Below the pieces are notes generated by a model, which did not search any database, was not told the DNA's origin, and saw only the letters and a list, made by a program, of their open reading frames with translations. The position numbers were made by a program, and so were the translations under genes. From NCBI GenBank assembly GCA_017354895.1, contig CP071494.1, positions 1,674,001-1,738,000 of the forward strand: a stretch of 64,000 nucleotides of DNA, read 5' to 3'. Shown piece after piece: positions 12,270-24,500 of this stretch. Within the stretch, counting starts at the first letter, position 1, and every line of letters begins with the position of its first letter. The stretch comes from Podospora comata (lineage: Eukaryota > Ascomycota > Sordariomycetes > Sordariales > Podosporaceae).

Positions 12270-13599
12270 ATGGGCTGGACATTCAACACCAGGGACCCGG
12301 ATGCCCCTACCATTGGACCATTGATCACTGGAGTTTCAGCTGCTCTCACCTTTGTCTCTCTCGTGACGGTATGTCTCCGGGTCTATGTGCGGGCTTCCAT
12401 GATCAAAGCCTTCGGTATCGGTAAGACTCCCACGCGAGATTTGGGTGTGTTGATATCGCCTCTAACCTAGTTGTCCACTCACAGATGACTACCTAATTCT
12501 CATCACTTGGGTGTGTGCGGCTGGCTTTGCCGTCGTCACCATTGTTCGTGAGTATCCTCGAAGAAGAAACACCAAGCAGCGAAGAAGAAAAGAAAAGCAC
12601 TAACATCTCGGCTGTCCAGAAACAAAATGGGGCCTTGGTCTACGGAACATTGATGACTTGCCCCCCCAAAATATTTATAACTTTGGGCTTGTCAGTGTGC
12701 CACCATCAACCTAGCAAAGAAAATCATCATGAGGCTAACCGCCATCACCAACAGATTCAATACATGGGCGCACCATTCTACATCAGCAGTATCTTGGGCT
12801 TCAAACTAGCCCTGCTGTTCTCCTACCTTCGCTTCATCCCCAAGGGTATCTACCGATACATGACCATTGGCGTCATCGTCGCCTGCTGTCTCTTCCACCT
12901 TTCTTTTCTCATCGTTCAGATCAACCTCTGCCAGCCAATCGCTTTACAATGGGACCCAACCATCACAGAAGGATCCTGCATCAAGGGAGTGCCCTTCTAC
13001 ACCAGCATGGCCTCCCTCACCATCGTCTTTGACGTTATTGTGTAAGGCCCTCTTCCCTCCAACCCAGCCTAGACCCGTCACTGACTGTTTTCCCCTGTAG
13101 TATGCTCACCCCCTTCCCCGTCCTCGTCAAATCCCGCATCCAAAACCGCAAAAAGCTCGTCCTCCTCGGCCTCTTTGGTCTCGGCCTCTTCATCACCGTC
13201 ATCCAAATCATCCGCATCCAAACCGTCAAGCAACTGGCCAACTACCTCGACTCGGCCCCGTTGATCCTCTGGTCCGCCGTGGAAAACAATCTCGGTATCA
13301 TCGTCGCCAACGTGCCCACCCTCGCCCCGCTGGTCAAGTACTACAATGAGAAATCCACCGGTGGAGGAAGTGGTCTCCGCTCCAAGAAGACTGGTTACGC
13401 CTCCCAGGACGTCGGCTCGAGATATGCGATGAGGACGTGGAAGAGCAACAGGTCCAAGGCGTTGGAATTGGGCAGTGTGCATGATGCTACGGACGGGAGT
13501 TTTGAGGGGCATGTGATGAAGGGGAATACCAGCACCGAGATGATTTTGGATCATGAGGGGATTACGAAGAAGGTGGAGGTTGTTATTACTCGCAACTAG
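12270..13599 (+). CDS. Seven-transmembrane rhodopsin-like (SAT4/Pth11-type) membrane protein
   Basis: Five exons: 12270-12420, 12485-12547, 12620-12690, 12755-13041 and 13101-13599. All four introns have GT-AG ends and phases match, giving 356 residues. Hydrophobic helices begin at about residue 15 (IGPLITGVSAALTFVSLV) and recur seven times. Family signatures are visible: DDYLILITW after the first cytoplasmic loop, a GLG...DDLPPQN loop, QYMGAPFYI, and a final helix before a polar cytoplasmic tail of about 75 residues. This fungal integral membrane family includes SAT4-like and Pth11-like proteins; some act as receptors for surface or host cues, most are unstudied. The third donor is GTCAGT, weaker than the rest. 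The stop is TAG in a G-rich context; the following open frame of about 50 codons is low-complexity. Confidence 0.88.
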
Positions 13600-14921
13600 G
13601 GGACTGACAACTTGGGTGGGGGGGGGGGGAGGGGGTTGCTGGATATACTGACGAGGGGGGGGAGGGAAAATGCAATGACGAGGATATGTGTGTATGACTT
13701 GGACTGTATTTTTAAAGAAATTTTTGTTATGACTGTTTGGTGTGTTTTCGCTTCAGGATAGAGAGGGCACCGGTCCCTGTAATATATACATAGAGTGGTG
13801 TACAACAACTTTTCCAATGGTCATCATGACGGTTCTAGTGGTGGTCTAATGAGAGACGTGGTGATGGCCTTGACACCAAATGCCGCACAGGTGGTGGGCA
13901 CATGACACTGTTGTCTTATAGCACAGGACATCTATATTGACGACATGATAACAGATAATCCAACACCAAGGCATGACGAGTCGCAAAGTAAACAACACAT
14001 TATTCATCGAGAAGAATCACAGCAATCGTCGGTCAAACATGACATTTATTAGACCAGATATCTACGAGTCTCGCGGGTCCCCTGACCTATCGTAGATTCG
14101 TCGCCTCATTAAAACCTTCCTGGGCTTTTTTCTTCACGGGTCAAGGAAAAAGAGCGGCCACCACGATCGTCCAGTCGGTCATCTCTCCACCCAGTCCACC
14201 TCGGGTAGCCCTCCATAGTATATACACTCCAAAACAAAAACCAAATTACATGATAACCAGCGTTTCCAAACCGAGACTGTATAGGTATCATTGTTGTATG
14301 TTTGATGTCGTTTCTGAGTAGTTTCCATATCATTTCCGTGTCGTTTCCACATCATTTCCATGTCGTTTCCAAGACTCCAAAACTTCGAGGGGGGTATCAT
14401 GCAAGTAAATCCAACGCTGTCCTCATTCCAAAGAACAAAAGCCCAAAAACAAAAAAGATCCTCCCCTCAGACTGGGGGTGGTCAATGAGATGAGCCAAGA
14501 TAGCCTCATTTTTGCGTGTGATCAGCCAAAACGACCCTCCGTCTCATCTTACATCTCATGGGATGAAGGGTGTATTTTTGAGCCTTTTTTTGGCTGTTGA
14601 AAAGTGGTGACGTTTGGTTTTTTTTTTTTTTGGCGGTGAGGATGTTGTGTGGGTGTCCGGTGACGGTTGTGGCCTGGGTGAGGGTAACCTGGGTGATGGT
14701 GAAGGTTGTGGCTCTGTGGCTACTAACCTTGTCAAGATATCGGGCCGAAAAAACTACCAGAGGTCTCATGAGCCGGTGAGATGAGATACATCGTGTGGGC
14801 CGTGGGATGAGCCGAAGGTCTGGGTCCGTGGGATGAGTCAAGATGAGGGTCATCTCGTCTCATCTCATCTCACTGACCACCCTGTTCATATCCGTCCATG
14901 GAAAGCCAGTCCGCGTTTGGA
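13600..14921. other. Intergenic 1.3 kb with repeats
   Basis: Contains the 3' flank of the 7TM gene (G homopolymer just after the stop), an 11-bp tandem repeat near 14.3 kb, and a diffuse run of GATGAG/CTCATC words between 14.5 and 14.88 kb. No supported gene. Confidence 0.5.
14322..14376. repeat. 11-bp tandem repeat TTTCC(N6), 5 copies
   Basis: TTTCC starts at 14322, 14333, 14344, 14355 and 14366, exactly every 11 bp. The intervening six bases alternate between ATATCA/ACATCA and GTGTCG/ATGTCG, giving a 22-bp higher-order unit. Open frames over it merely read the repeat. Confidence 0.8.
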
Positions 14922-15368
14922 TCAGATGCCCTCCAGGACCCCAAGACCGTAAGGATCAGATGTCCCCATCCGCTCCTCAAAATGACTTGCCACTGGCGCC
15001 TGGAGATCCTCCAGCCCCAAACTCAAGTCCACAGACTCCTCACCCGCCTGCGCAAGCTGCTCCCCCTCAACTCCTCCAAAATTCCCGTTTGAGAGCCCTG
15101 GGTCAACCGCTTCCCAAACCCCGGGGCCACAACGTCGTCCTTCACTTGAGCGAGCTGTTGCCCGCCAGGTTGTTGCCCGCTTGCTAACCACCTCTTCAAC
15201 CCGCGCTCTCCTCGCGTTTTGCTCGGCAATGGCGGCCTTCCTCTTCTCTTGCCCAATCATTTTCTTCGCCGCCGTCAGATATCTCCTCCTCCCCCAATCT
15301 GTGAGCTTGTCCCAAGCCAGAGGCTTATCCCCTTCGGCTTGAGCTTTCGCGTGCGGCTCCATTGCCAT
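14922..15368 (-). CDS. Doubtful small hypothetical protein
   Basis: An open frame of 148 codons from an ATG at 15368 to TGA at 14922. The N-terminal half is basic and helical (LTDWGRRRYLTAAKK, then QEKRKAAIAEQNARR) and the C-terminal half acidic (EGEQLAQAGEESVD). The composition is protein-like, but I recognise no family. In a neighbouring frame the same stretch reads GKRRGRPPLPSK, an AT-hook-like string, so the true frame or splicing is uncertain. A longer model with an upstream exon near 15.95-16.2 kb (donor GTAAGT at about 15953) is possible but no acceptor gives a clear join. It could also be a decayed gene. Confidence 0.3.
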   Translation of the reverse strand: MAMEPHAKAQAEGDKPLAWDKLTDWGRRRYLTAAKKMIGQEKRKAAIAEQNARRARVEEVVSKRATTWRATARSSEGRRCGPGVWEAVDPGLSNGNFGGVEGEQLAQAGEESVDLSLGLEDLQAPVASHFEERMGTSDPYGLGVLEGI

Positions 15369-15389
15369 GACGCGTTTCTCTATACACAC

Positions 15390-17298
15390 ATGTGATCAGC
15401 ACACAACCGGGGATAGCAAGGGGGGCTACGTACTGTGCTCCTGGTGGGGGGGTAGAGGTTAAAGGCGAGGGGCGGGCTAGGGGAGAGAGTGGGATCTAGA
15501 CATCATATTAGTATGAATAAATGAGCTCGGATGGAAAAAAAAACATGGGCGTTTGTAAACGAGTAACCACGTTCGCCAACGCTGGCCTGTTGGAAGAGAA
15601 GACGAGGGGACAAATCGTTGAAGACATTCGCAAGCCCTCAATATGTTTTGAAAAAGAGTATAAGCAGACGTGATGATAGAATCGATGAAGGTATTTGCAA
15701 ATTTCAGGGACGGAATCCCAAAGCTATTCGTAAGCCCCGGCCTTGACCGTTGAAATAAAGGCACAAGCAAATGTAAGAACAAGGTCCCCAGAGCCATTGT
15801 AGATGCTTTAAAATCAAAACTATAAGGCGAGCAGATGTAGGAAGAAAACAGTGAAGGCATCTGAAAACTCTTGAACAAACAGAAAAAGAAATAAAGAAAA
15901 GTAAGAAGAGGAATTAATAATGGGGAAAGATAACTTACATGCTTGCTGGACACCGCCAGCAGGAAAATTACCCAGCGCGAGGCGGGGAGGGATTGCTGGT
16001 GCTGGTCTGGTGCTGGTGCTGTTGCTGTTGCTGTTGCTGTTGCAATTCCTATCTCTTGAGGATTCAACTTGCTGGCGCAATGAGAACACCTGCCTGCCGT
16101 AGGACTACCCCCAGAACCACTCGGAGAGCGCAGAACCCACCTACCCTTTTTATCACTTAGAAGCGTAATGGACTTCCTCATCTTTATCGCCATCTCTGTC
16201 CCCAAAAAATATCACACACCGAAGCAATAACCGACGATTACGATCCCGACCGCAAACCTCACCTCCAGCATTCCAAACCCGACGACGATCTCAACACTAC
16301 TCGCCAGAAGCACCTCTTGATCGACATCGCTAACGAAGAGATATCAGTATCATTGTCACCTCTACCATCATCACCTCTACCACCCTCTTTCCCCTTCCCG
16401 GCCGATCCTGCTGCCTAGGTAGATATCTCCCTTACAACCAACGCCACCCCCGCAACCACATCCCTGGCCCTCAGCATCTACATACAACGCGAACTCCACC
16501 ACGGCATCTACCTCTACTCGCCGCCCGAATAGGAGGGGGAGGAAGGAATATCCAAAAAAGGAGAGGCCTGATTCCCCCGCCAACGTCAATCCGCGCAATC
16601 GCTGGTCCCCCTTTTCCGTGCGCGCACGGTCGCTTGGCTGGCCTATACGTTCACAAGATCCCAAGCATCGCGAAGGGGGTGTTATGGTGATGAAGGAGGG
16701 TTTTTTTCTTTCTATTTTTTGGGGAAAATATGCGAAAATGACACTGTTTTTGGGAGTTGCCTTGTGGAATATGGGTTTTACGCGGGAAAAGCAGGGGTTG
16801 CAGCACCCCTTTTTCGTGCATATGCAGAGGATCGTGAAGCAAACAAATCAGGGGTTGCTTTTGCTTGGGAACTTGAGAAAATCGAGATATATCATTTCTG
16901 GTCATAAAAACACAGGGAAATGCTCTTTTGACGGGAAATCGTCGGAAACATTGAAATTGACGGATTTCTCGTCTGTTTTTCGTTGCAAAAATGCCATTTT
17001 CGTAGAATTTTCATGATTTTATATGCTGTCAAATCATCAATATCAAGCGCTGGTCTCTCAGCCTGTCCAAAACGCGTTCCTAGTACTAAAACACGCTCTC
17101 AGCACTTAAATGCGCTCTCAATACCAAAACGCGCTTCCAATCCGTCAGACGTTGTCAGTGCCCCTGAAACTTGATTCACCGCCCTCCCCACCCGCCATCA
17201 CCTGTCAAAAGCTCAGCTGCCCCAAAACCGCTGTCATTTGTACACAGTATGTAATATCTCGCCCCGTTACGTATGTACACTCCCCACGGCAGTCGTCC
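15390..17298. other. Intergenic 1.9 kb
   Basis: Holds a CAGCAA-type microsatellite at about 16010-16045, read on the minus strand as AT or NS dipeptides. An AT-richer block at 16.69-17.03 kb contains a short hairpin GGGGT-TGCAGC-ACCCC followed by T5. Near 17.06-17.15 kb are loosely repeated GCGCTCTCA/AAAACGCG words. The long minus-strand frame at 15477-16205 is low-complexity and I do not call it. Confidence 0.45.
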
Positions 17299-19646
17299 TC
17301 AGCCCTGCATGGGCGCCACGACCTTCCCCCCATCGACAATAATCAGCTCGTCAATCTTCTTGCCCACATCCTCGCCCCATTCTGACCTCTTCCACGTCGT
17401 GATCCTCGCCTCGTTGGTGTTGAAATCGAATATCCTGATCTTTCGGTGAAACCCACCGTAACCGGCGTACCCGCCAAAGCCAGTCGCGCCAGCGTAGCAC
17501 ATCCACAGTGCGGGCTTGGGCTGCTGGCCCTCGGCGTTGATGGATTTCAGGCCGCAGTACTCGTTCACGTGGTCACTGCCAAAGCGGGTTAGCACCAACT
17601 AACCTTGTTACCGTGGTAGGTTCAAGGCTGGAACAGGGCGGAACGGCTGTTCGGACGGGGTGGGCCGTGGAGCTGAGCGCTTGGCGAAGCCTCACGAGCA
17701 CAGGCTCCGGACCCAGTGACCCAGAACGCCTTGGGCATGCAAGCCTCAGGCTGGACTGGAGAGAGGCTGGGCCACGCGTCAACAGAGCCCGCCAACTGCC
17801 CATGAATGGCTTAGACTGGATATGGAGGACACGCCATCACTCAACGACAGAGCCACCAACTATCCATTAGAGACTTCAGACTGGTCATGGAAGCGCCACA
17901 CCAGTTGATACGACAGAGCCCACCAGCTGGCCACGAAAGACCGACCCAAACTGACAGTGAAAGACACCTCGCCAGTTGAGGACAGGGCCCACCAGCTGGC
18001 CACCCAAGACCCAAATCGGCCATGAAAGATAACCACACCACTCGGCATGGTCCATCTCACACCTCGCCCTCCCCAAGCCCAACCCATCCCTCTTCCAGCA
18101 AGCCAACACATCAAATGAACAAGGTATCACTTACTGCCCACAACTAACCATCATCACCCCCTCCTCAACCAACGCCCCGTAGAACCCCGAATTATACGCC
18201 GGCGCCGTACTCGCCTCCCTCATCCACTCCCCCACAATCGTCAGATTCATATCCCTATACTCCGGAATCGGAATATGAATAAACGCAACATCCATATGAT
18301 GCTTCCTGTACTCCTTATGCGCCTTCTTCAACCCCTTCGCCGTCTGCCGAAACCAATCGATCTGGTTCTGCTTCAACCAGTCATACCCATGGTACTTCCT
18401 CTCGTTCGGACTATACGCGTGCGTGTCAAGCAGATAGACCGTGATGGCTGAATGCCCCGAGCTCCCCTGGGCGAGCACTTCGATGTAATAGTTCCCCACA
18501 CCGTCGACATCCACTGGTCCGGCCTTGGAGAGGGAATACGGCAACGCCTCGATCAGCTCCATCTGCGCAGCCCTCGACATCGACCCCTCGTCGTCGTGGT
18601 TGCCAAAGATGGAAACATACGGGATCTTGTGCTTGATCAACAGCTGGGCGTACTTGAAGATGGCCGACTGCGTGTCGGGCGACGTCTCCCCGTTAACCTG
18701 ATCCCCCGACAGCACCACCAGATCAGGCCTTTCTTCTTCGATAACCCTCTCGATAAAATCAATCGTCCTCGTGTCCGCCTCACACTTGCCCCCATGCTTC
18801 TCATCCCACCCACCAGGCAGGCTATCCCTGCACTTCCCCACCCCCGTCGAAAAGTGAATATCAGCCAACTGCATGATTTTATACCGTCCATTATCCCTCA
18901 CCCGCGGCACAGGCTTGGTGATCTCGACCGGCGCCCCCCTCCGAACAGTGATGTGCGCAGCATGGAACTTCCTCCCTCCGTCGAGAAGCAAAGCCGTCGA
19001 ACCAGTCAGCATCCACCCGGCCCTCGCCTCGATGGCATCGTCCCCGAAAAGAACATCAACCGCCGTGACGGCCGATTTCGAGTCTGATACCCCCCGTTTG
19101 GAGGAGCGCTTGATCCAGAGGCCGCCAGGGCGGGACTCCCACTTCTCTTCCGAGTCTGAGTTCTCGGACGACTTGGAAGGGTTGAGTCTCCCGACTGTTA
19201 CGTCGATGACGACTTTGTCTTCTGAGGTCAACTCCTCTTCTCGCTTACGCTGGACGTGGAGGTAGGCGCTGCTGAGCACCGACTGTTTGAGATACAAATC
19301 CTTCTCTACCCTGTGCCATTTTTTGGGATCAAGCTTGCAGCTTGAGAAGGGGTTTAGAGAGGAGCAAGTGGTGAGGGTGATGTCCGTGATGACGGAGCCG
19401 TGGTGGTGCGTGGGGAGATAGGTGTGGATTGCGTTTGGCAAGACGCGATAGTGCCGGTCAAGGAAGAAGATGACGATGAAGGTGAAGATGGCGGCGGTGG
19501 AAGTTTGGACTATTGTCCGGACCTGGGAGAGGGGGTTAGCGGCGGGTCGGCAAGCCGGTGGTAGGACGTGTATGCAGGGTAAATGAGATCACAGCCAAGC
19601 TAGGCAGAGAACAAGAGAGAAGAGCACATACAATTCGTCGTGTCAT
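17299..19646 (-). CDS. DCR2: Membrane-anchored metallophosphoesterase, DCR2-like
   Basis: Complement of three exons: 19632-19646 (MTRRI only), 18135-19522 and 17299-17575; 559 residues. A single hydrophobic segment near residues 16-27 (AIFTFIVIFFLD) makes a type II membrane anchor. The calcineurin-like phosphoesterase core shows all metal-binding motifs: LADIHF, SGDQVNG, GNHDDEG, FIHIP and GHDHVN. In yeast, Dcr2 is a phosphatase linked to cell-cycle start and the unfolded protein response; that function is inferred by homology only. The first coding exon is just 15 nt, found from ATG, a GTATGT donor and the in-frame hydrophobic segment after the acceptor. The last intron (17576-18134, 559 bp) is about nine times the local norm, is filled with a degenerate tandem repeat, and interrupts the codon for the first His of GHDHVN. 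Confidence 0.92.
17760..18055. repeat. Degenerate 65-69-bp tandem repeat inside a DCR2 intron
   Basis: Four copies of a unit beginning AACAGAGCC / GACAGAGCC / GACAGGGCC start at 17780, 17845, 17911 and 17980. Each is followed by CACCARCTGGCCA-like sequence, and most end in CACACCAGTTGA or a variant. The copies differ at many positions, so the array is old. It lies wholly within the 559-bp intron. Confidence 0.85.
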
Positions 19647-21500
19647 TGTGGCTGTTGGATTTCTGTACTGAAAAAAGAAAAAAAAAACAAGCCAAAAGCT
19701 AAAGTGTTGGAAAGGTCTCCAACTGTATCGATAGGTCTGGCCTATGGACTTGTAGACAGAGCTTCCCCCCCCCCCCGTCGGGTATTATGTGTTATATACT
19801 GGATGTATCGCTTTCGTCCGTCAGATCGATCCAAGATATTTCTACCTCGACGCAAAGACGAACTTGCAGGAAAAAAGATCTGGGACCGGCCGCGCAGCAG
19901 CAGCAGCGTCGTGGAGGGTGGACAGCAGCAGCAGCAGTGGTCGAGGGTCTATGCCCATCTTTCTACCATGCCGGTCGCGCCACACACAAAGAAGAACCCT
20001 CAAGCTTCCTCTCTTCTTTTCTCTCTTTCTCTCTTTCTCTCTCTCTGTTTCTCTCTCTGTATTTACCGATCTTGATCGTCGTCGCCGTCGCCGTCGCTCG
20101 AGGTTCGGTCTCTGTGGGTATGCCGAATGTCGAATTCGTTGGACGCAGCAAGGAGGGTGATGGACTCGCTTATTAACCCGTTGGAAATGCTCTCGAGAGC
20201 GTGTGATGCAAAACGTAAGGGTGAGCCACGAAAGCTAATGTCGTCGGCGTTGCAATGATAGCAATGAAGCTCTAGGTACCTCGATGGGTAGGTCGTTGAA
20301 CGTGGTGCTGGCGACAGAAAAAAGTTGAGAAAGGGGATGATTTGAAGTTGTCCAAGACAGGCAGGCAAGGGGCTTGAGGCGGCGGAGTGCCGACAATCCG
20401 GGGTAAGGTGAGCAGCCGCCCCGCCAAGATCCTGGTTTTAGGTGGGGTGGGGGCGGTTAAGGGGTGAAACGTTCTGGAATCTTTCTTGGAGGGACATTTG
20501 AACACGGTAAGTACACACCATTGGTGTAAAATACGCTGGCAAATAGATAGACAATACATGAACGGAACGGTAATCCTCTCGGTAAAGATATTTTGGGTTC
20601 TCGACACAACCCTGACATCAACTCTGCCCTACCCAAACTCCTGGGTCACAACCACGACCACGAGAATGTAACCAACGCTGTTTCCCCTGTGGTTGTGGTG
20701 ACGTTCGGTGTGGTTGAATGAAGGCGTAACTTAAACATGGCCGTCTGAGTGTGCTCCAGAACACGAGCAGCTGGCGTAAACGCCCAGTCTCTCAACAACT
20801 GATGATTCCGATGGTGTGATCACCACCGGCCTGGCCAGCAGGAAAGATAAATATCTCTCCCGACGCACATGCAACTTCATATTCACAATAAAATTCAACA
20901 CACAAGTCGTTCATTTTTAACTTCTTTCCAAATTCTTTCCTATCAATATGTACAGCCAGCTATCCAATATCTCCCTCCTCCTCTCCCATCTTATATCTCC
21001 TGCACAGCAAGTAAAGACCGACCGGGGGTATCTCATCCTCATCTCTATCCTCTCTCTCCAACAAACAAACAAATCGCTCAAACGATGCCCAAACTAATGA
21101 TACCCCAAAAAAAGATTCATAACTCCATAACGTTCATTGTCTTCATCTCCCCTTCCTCCAATGTAATCCATCCATCCAGTGGGTGTTCCATATCATAGTG
21201 CGTGTACTCTTCCCCTCGTCGAACGTATTATCTCCAGGGAAAAAGAACAAAAAAAAAACAATGCTGCCTATTAATAACCATGTATGTCCTTCCTCGCTCC
21301 TGTCGATTGTGAAGACATTTTGTCGAAGCGAAAAAGATGATGATGTCGCCGTGCTGTGTTTACCGGCCGTGAGTGATGAGAGGCGAAAATAAATGTCCAA
21401 GTTGTACAGAATGGTAAGTAAAAGATGGGCTTGCGCCCTCTTGAGTCTTTCTCTTTGTTGTCTTTCTTATAAGCCTTCGGAAATGTTGACAGAAAATGTA

Positions 21501-21548
<48 letters not shown>

Positions 21549-21590
21549 GCGTTGCTTGGTGGTGGTGTCGTAAATCTTCTTTGTGGGAGA
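19647..21590. other. Intergenic 1.9 kb, promoter of DCR2 and 3' flank of the methyltransferase-like gene
   Basis: Contains a poly-C run at about 19766, CAG-type microsatellites at about 19895-19940, a CT-rich tract at about 20008-20060 and a GTT microsatellite at 21500-21548. No gene is supported. Confidence 0.5.
21500..21548. repeat. (GTT)n trinucleotide microsatellite
   Basis: About 16 perfect GTT/TGT units, just downstream of the stop of the minus-strand methyltransferase-like gene. It probably lies in that gene's 3'UTR, read as (AAC)n. Confidence 0.95.
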
Positions 21591-24500
21591 TTAAATACTC
21601 GCCACCCTCGCCCTATTCCCATCCGGCACTCGTCCATAACACACCATCAACTTCAAACTCGTCCCCCACTCCTCGCACTCCTTCACCAACATCCTATCCC
21701 TCCACATGCTTCCCTTCGACCCAGGCCACCCCATCCCCGGATTGGCAACTCCCGCGCTCTCATAGCACCTAGTATACCACCACCTCCCCACCTTGGCCAC
21801 CATGCTCGTGATACTCTCATCAGCGACCGGTCCCTCCTCGCTCATCAGCTCTGGCAGGCTACGTTCATCCTTCTTGTTGGTGTTGGTCTGGGTAAAGGAG
21901 ACTCTTGAAGATCGGGTAGCTGGGCTTGCGACGGGGATGCCGACTCGGCAGGTCTTGATGTCGGTGAAGCCCTTCCTGTTGATGAGACGCAGGATCAAGT
22001 CCGAGGTGGAACCAAGACTGGTGTCAGGGGTGCGGGCGTGGATCCTTTCTTTCAAACGACGAACAGCCCTCCGACCACGGTTGCCCATGTTGTTAAAGTC
22101 AACATCGAGAATGGACAGCTCGATGAATCCGCCTGGCTTGAGAACGCGGCGGGCTTCTGAGATGATGTTGCGGTAGTGGGACTCAGGACCGGCGGCAGGG
22201 AAGCGAAATACAACTGCTGTGAAGGATTGGGCACCAAAGGGAAACTTGTCGAGATGCGAGCGGTACTGAATTTGGTGGTGGTTGGGTGGGCTTAAAGGGA
22301 TGGTGGTGCTGGAGGAGGTTGAGCTGCGGTTTTGATGCTCGGCAGGCAAAGGAGCCCGAGGAGAAAGGTTGAAGAAAGTTGCGGCGGGATACGTCTCGGC
22401 AGCATAAAAAGACCAGTCGTCGTTGCCGAGGCCGTCAATCACCAAGATGGAAGGACGTTTCAGGGAGCCAACTTCAGGAATGAGCTCGTCGCGGATGGGA
22501 CTGAAAAGCACATGGCCAAAAGTGAGCCACTTGGAGACTGTCATGGAGCCCACACGGAGGTTGACTTGAGAGGTTGGTGTGATCTCCTCAGAGCTTTGGC
22601 TACTGCAGCTGCCAGACGAGATGCGGGTCTGTTGAACTTGTGTTGGTGTGCTGTTGACTTGCGGTGCCGGCTCCGGCTTCTGAGGTTCGGCAGCCGCGGT
22701 GGACATGTCAGCAGTGGGAATAGAGACGCAGATAGACATGCCAGTATCCAAGGCACGTCGAACTTCCTCAGACATTTCCGTTGTGTATACACTGGAGCTA
22801 GTTTGCTCCATGCCCTGACGCAAAGCCTGCACCAAACTAGGCAGAGGCGGAGGGCTGAGAGTAGGCGACTCCAAAGCCGGCTCGATCCGTTTGGTAGCCT
22901 CTAGACGAAGTGGTTTCGGCCAGGCCTTGCCTCCAATGGCAGAGAACCTGGGAGTATCCTCCCCAAGCAGATCGTTATACTCGTCCCAAATCTCATCCTC
23001 TGCAAGCGGAGCGCTGGGGTCTGGGACAACTGCAGTGGCTTCCGCATAGTTGAAGAAGCCACCCGAGCTGCTCGAAGATGTTGTCGTGCACTGGGAGTTC
23101 TTCCGTGGCGAAAAGGAGAGGAACTCGTGATGAGAGCGATTGGGGTCGACAGGAGACAACCTCGGGATACCATAAATCAACGCTGAAATGTTGCTGATGC
23201 TCCGTTCCGTCAGCTCGTCCTGAACGAGCTCAGGCGTCAGGTCCTTGGGAGGCATGGGCGCAGTGGCCATTGGTTCAACATTCTGGACAATGGACTTCAC
23301 TGCTGGTGCTTGGATGCTTCGTCTGTTGAAGGGTCTCGAGAAACTGGGAGGCGAGAGTTGTTCTGTCCTGGCGCTGACAACCTTTGGAATCCGACCAACT
23401 TGCGGGAGTCTGCTCGGTCGAGGAGGAGCCTGTCGTGGAGGCATGGCCTGCCTCTCAGGTGGTGACATTGGTACTGCAGACATCGGCGCAGGGTTGATAG
23501 GAGAGGTGACGGTACGTTTTGGGATGATAGACGATGGAGTCATATTCGCCTGGGGCACTGGAATTTGCGTCGAGCGTCTCTTATCTTCCGTAACCTTCAC
23601 TGGCGGTTGAGCTGGCGGTGTATCTGCCCGTTTGGCTTCTCGAAGCACTTCATCGAGGTCTGGGGTTTCTGCATCCTCTGCCTCTGACGAGTCGATCAAG
23701 GTGTAGAAGGCCACAGGCTTGCTTGGAGGTGCTTCGACGGCGGCCACAGTGGGCTTCTCTGGTTCTACCTGTTTCTCCACGGCAGGTTGGCTATGGGATC
23801 GACCAAAGAAGTTCCACTTGCGGGGAGATCGAGAACGTTTTATGAGCTTCTTGGGGCCGAGGTTGGTCGAGGTGGCCGGTTCCGTTTTGGCCTTGGCCAG
23901 GCCTACCGAGGGGTCAAAGACGGAGTCATCCGACATAATGCTGGCGTCCAAGCTGGTGAGAGAGGGTGACACAACTTGCGGCCTGGTGACGATCGGCTTA
24001 GGCAGTCTCGGAGGCTCTTGTTCTCCAGATTTGAGCCGCTGCATAGATCTCCGGAGGGCGAGGGTAGGCTTCAACGTTTGTGCCTCGGAAACACTGCTTT
24101 CAGATGGGCGACGAGACGAAGGCGCAGGGGATGGTGTAACACCGCGTGGAATAGGTGACGGCCACAGGGTATTGCGTGGTTGTTCGCGAGAGAACAGCGA
24201 GATTTGGGAGCTATTCCTGGACTCAACACTGGGGCGTCGAAGAGACATGCTCTGGCTGCTCTCTGTGCGTGTCAGTTCGGCACTCGCGTTTCTGTTTTCG
24301 ATAATCTCGCCCCCGGCAATGATGACGGGTGCCATCCGCTCCGCAAGAAACGAATCACCTGGCTTGCCCTCCTGCGAGGACATGGTACCAGGTATTACAC
24401 GACCAGGGAGGGTGGTGCTGCTTCTCCGACGTGCATGTCCTAACCGCCCATAGCCCTCGTGTCCAGTGCCAGCCGCAGGTCCTTTCCTCGCCGTCTTATC

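Noticed and set aside
13600-13760. Open frame of about 50 codons after the TAG of the 7TM gene as a stop-loss extension
   Set aside because: Begins with a G homopolymer and has no protein-level repeat or motif; likely chance.
15477-16205. 242-codon minus-strand frame as a gene
   Set aside because: Contains a CAGCAA-type microsatellite, then Phe/Ser/Leu-rich noise, with a GTAAGT inside; no family similarity.
16790-16815. Hairpin plus T-run as a terminator or RNA polymerase III gene end
   Set aside because: The stem is only five base pairs, with no A/B boxes or upstream RNA gene recognised.
21361-21590. Open frame after the TAA of the methyltransferase-like gene
   Set aside because: Openness is due mainly to the (AAC)n microsatellite, and the stop is TAA, not an editing target of the UAG type.
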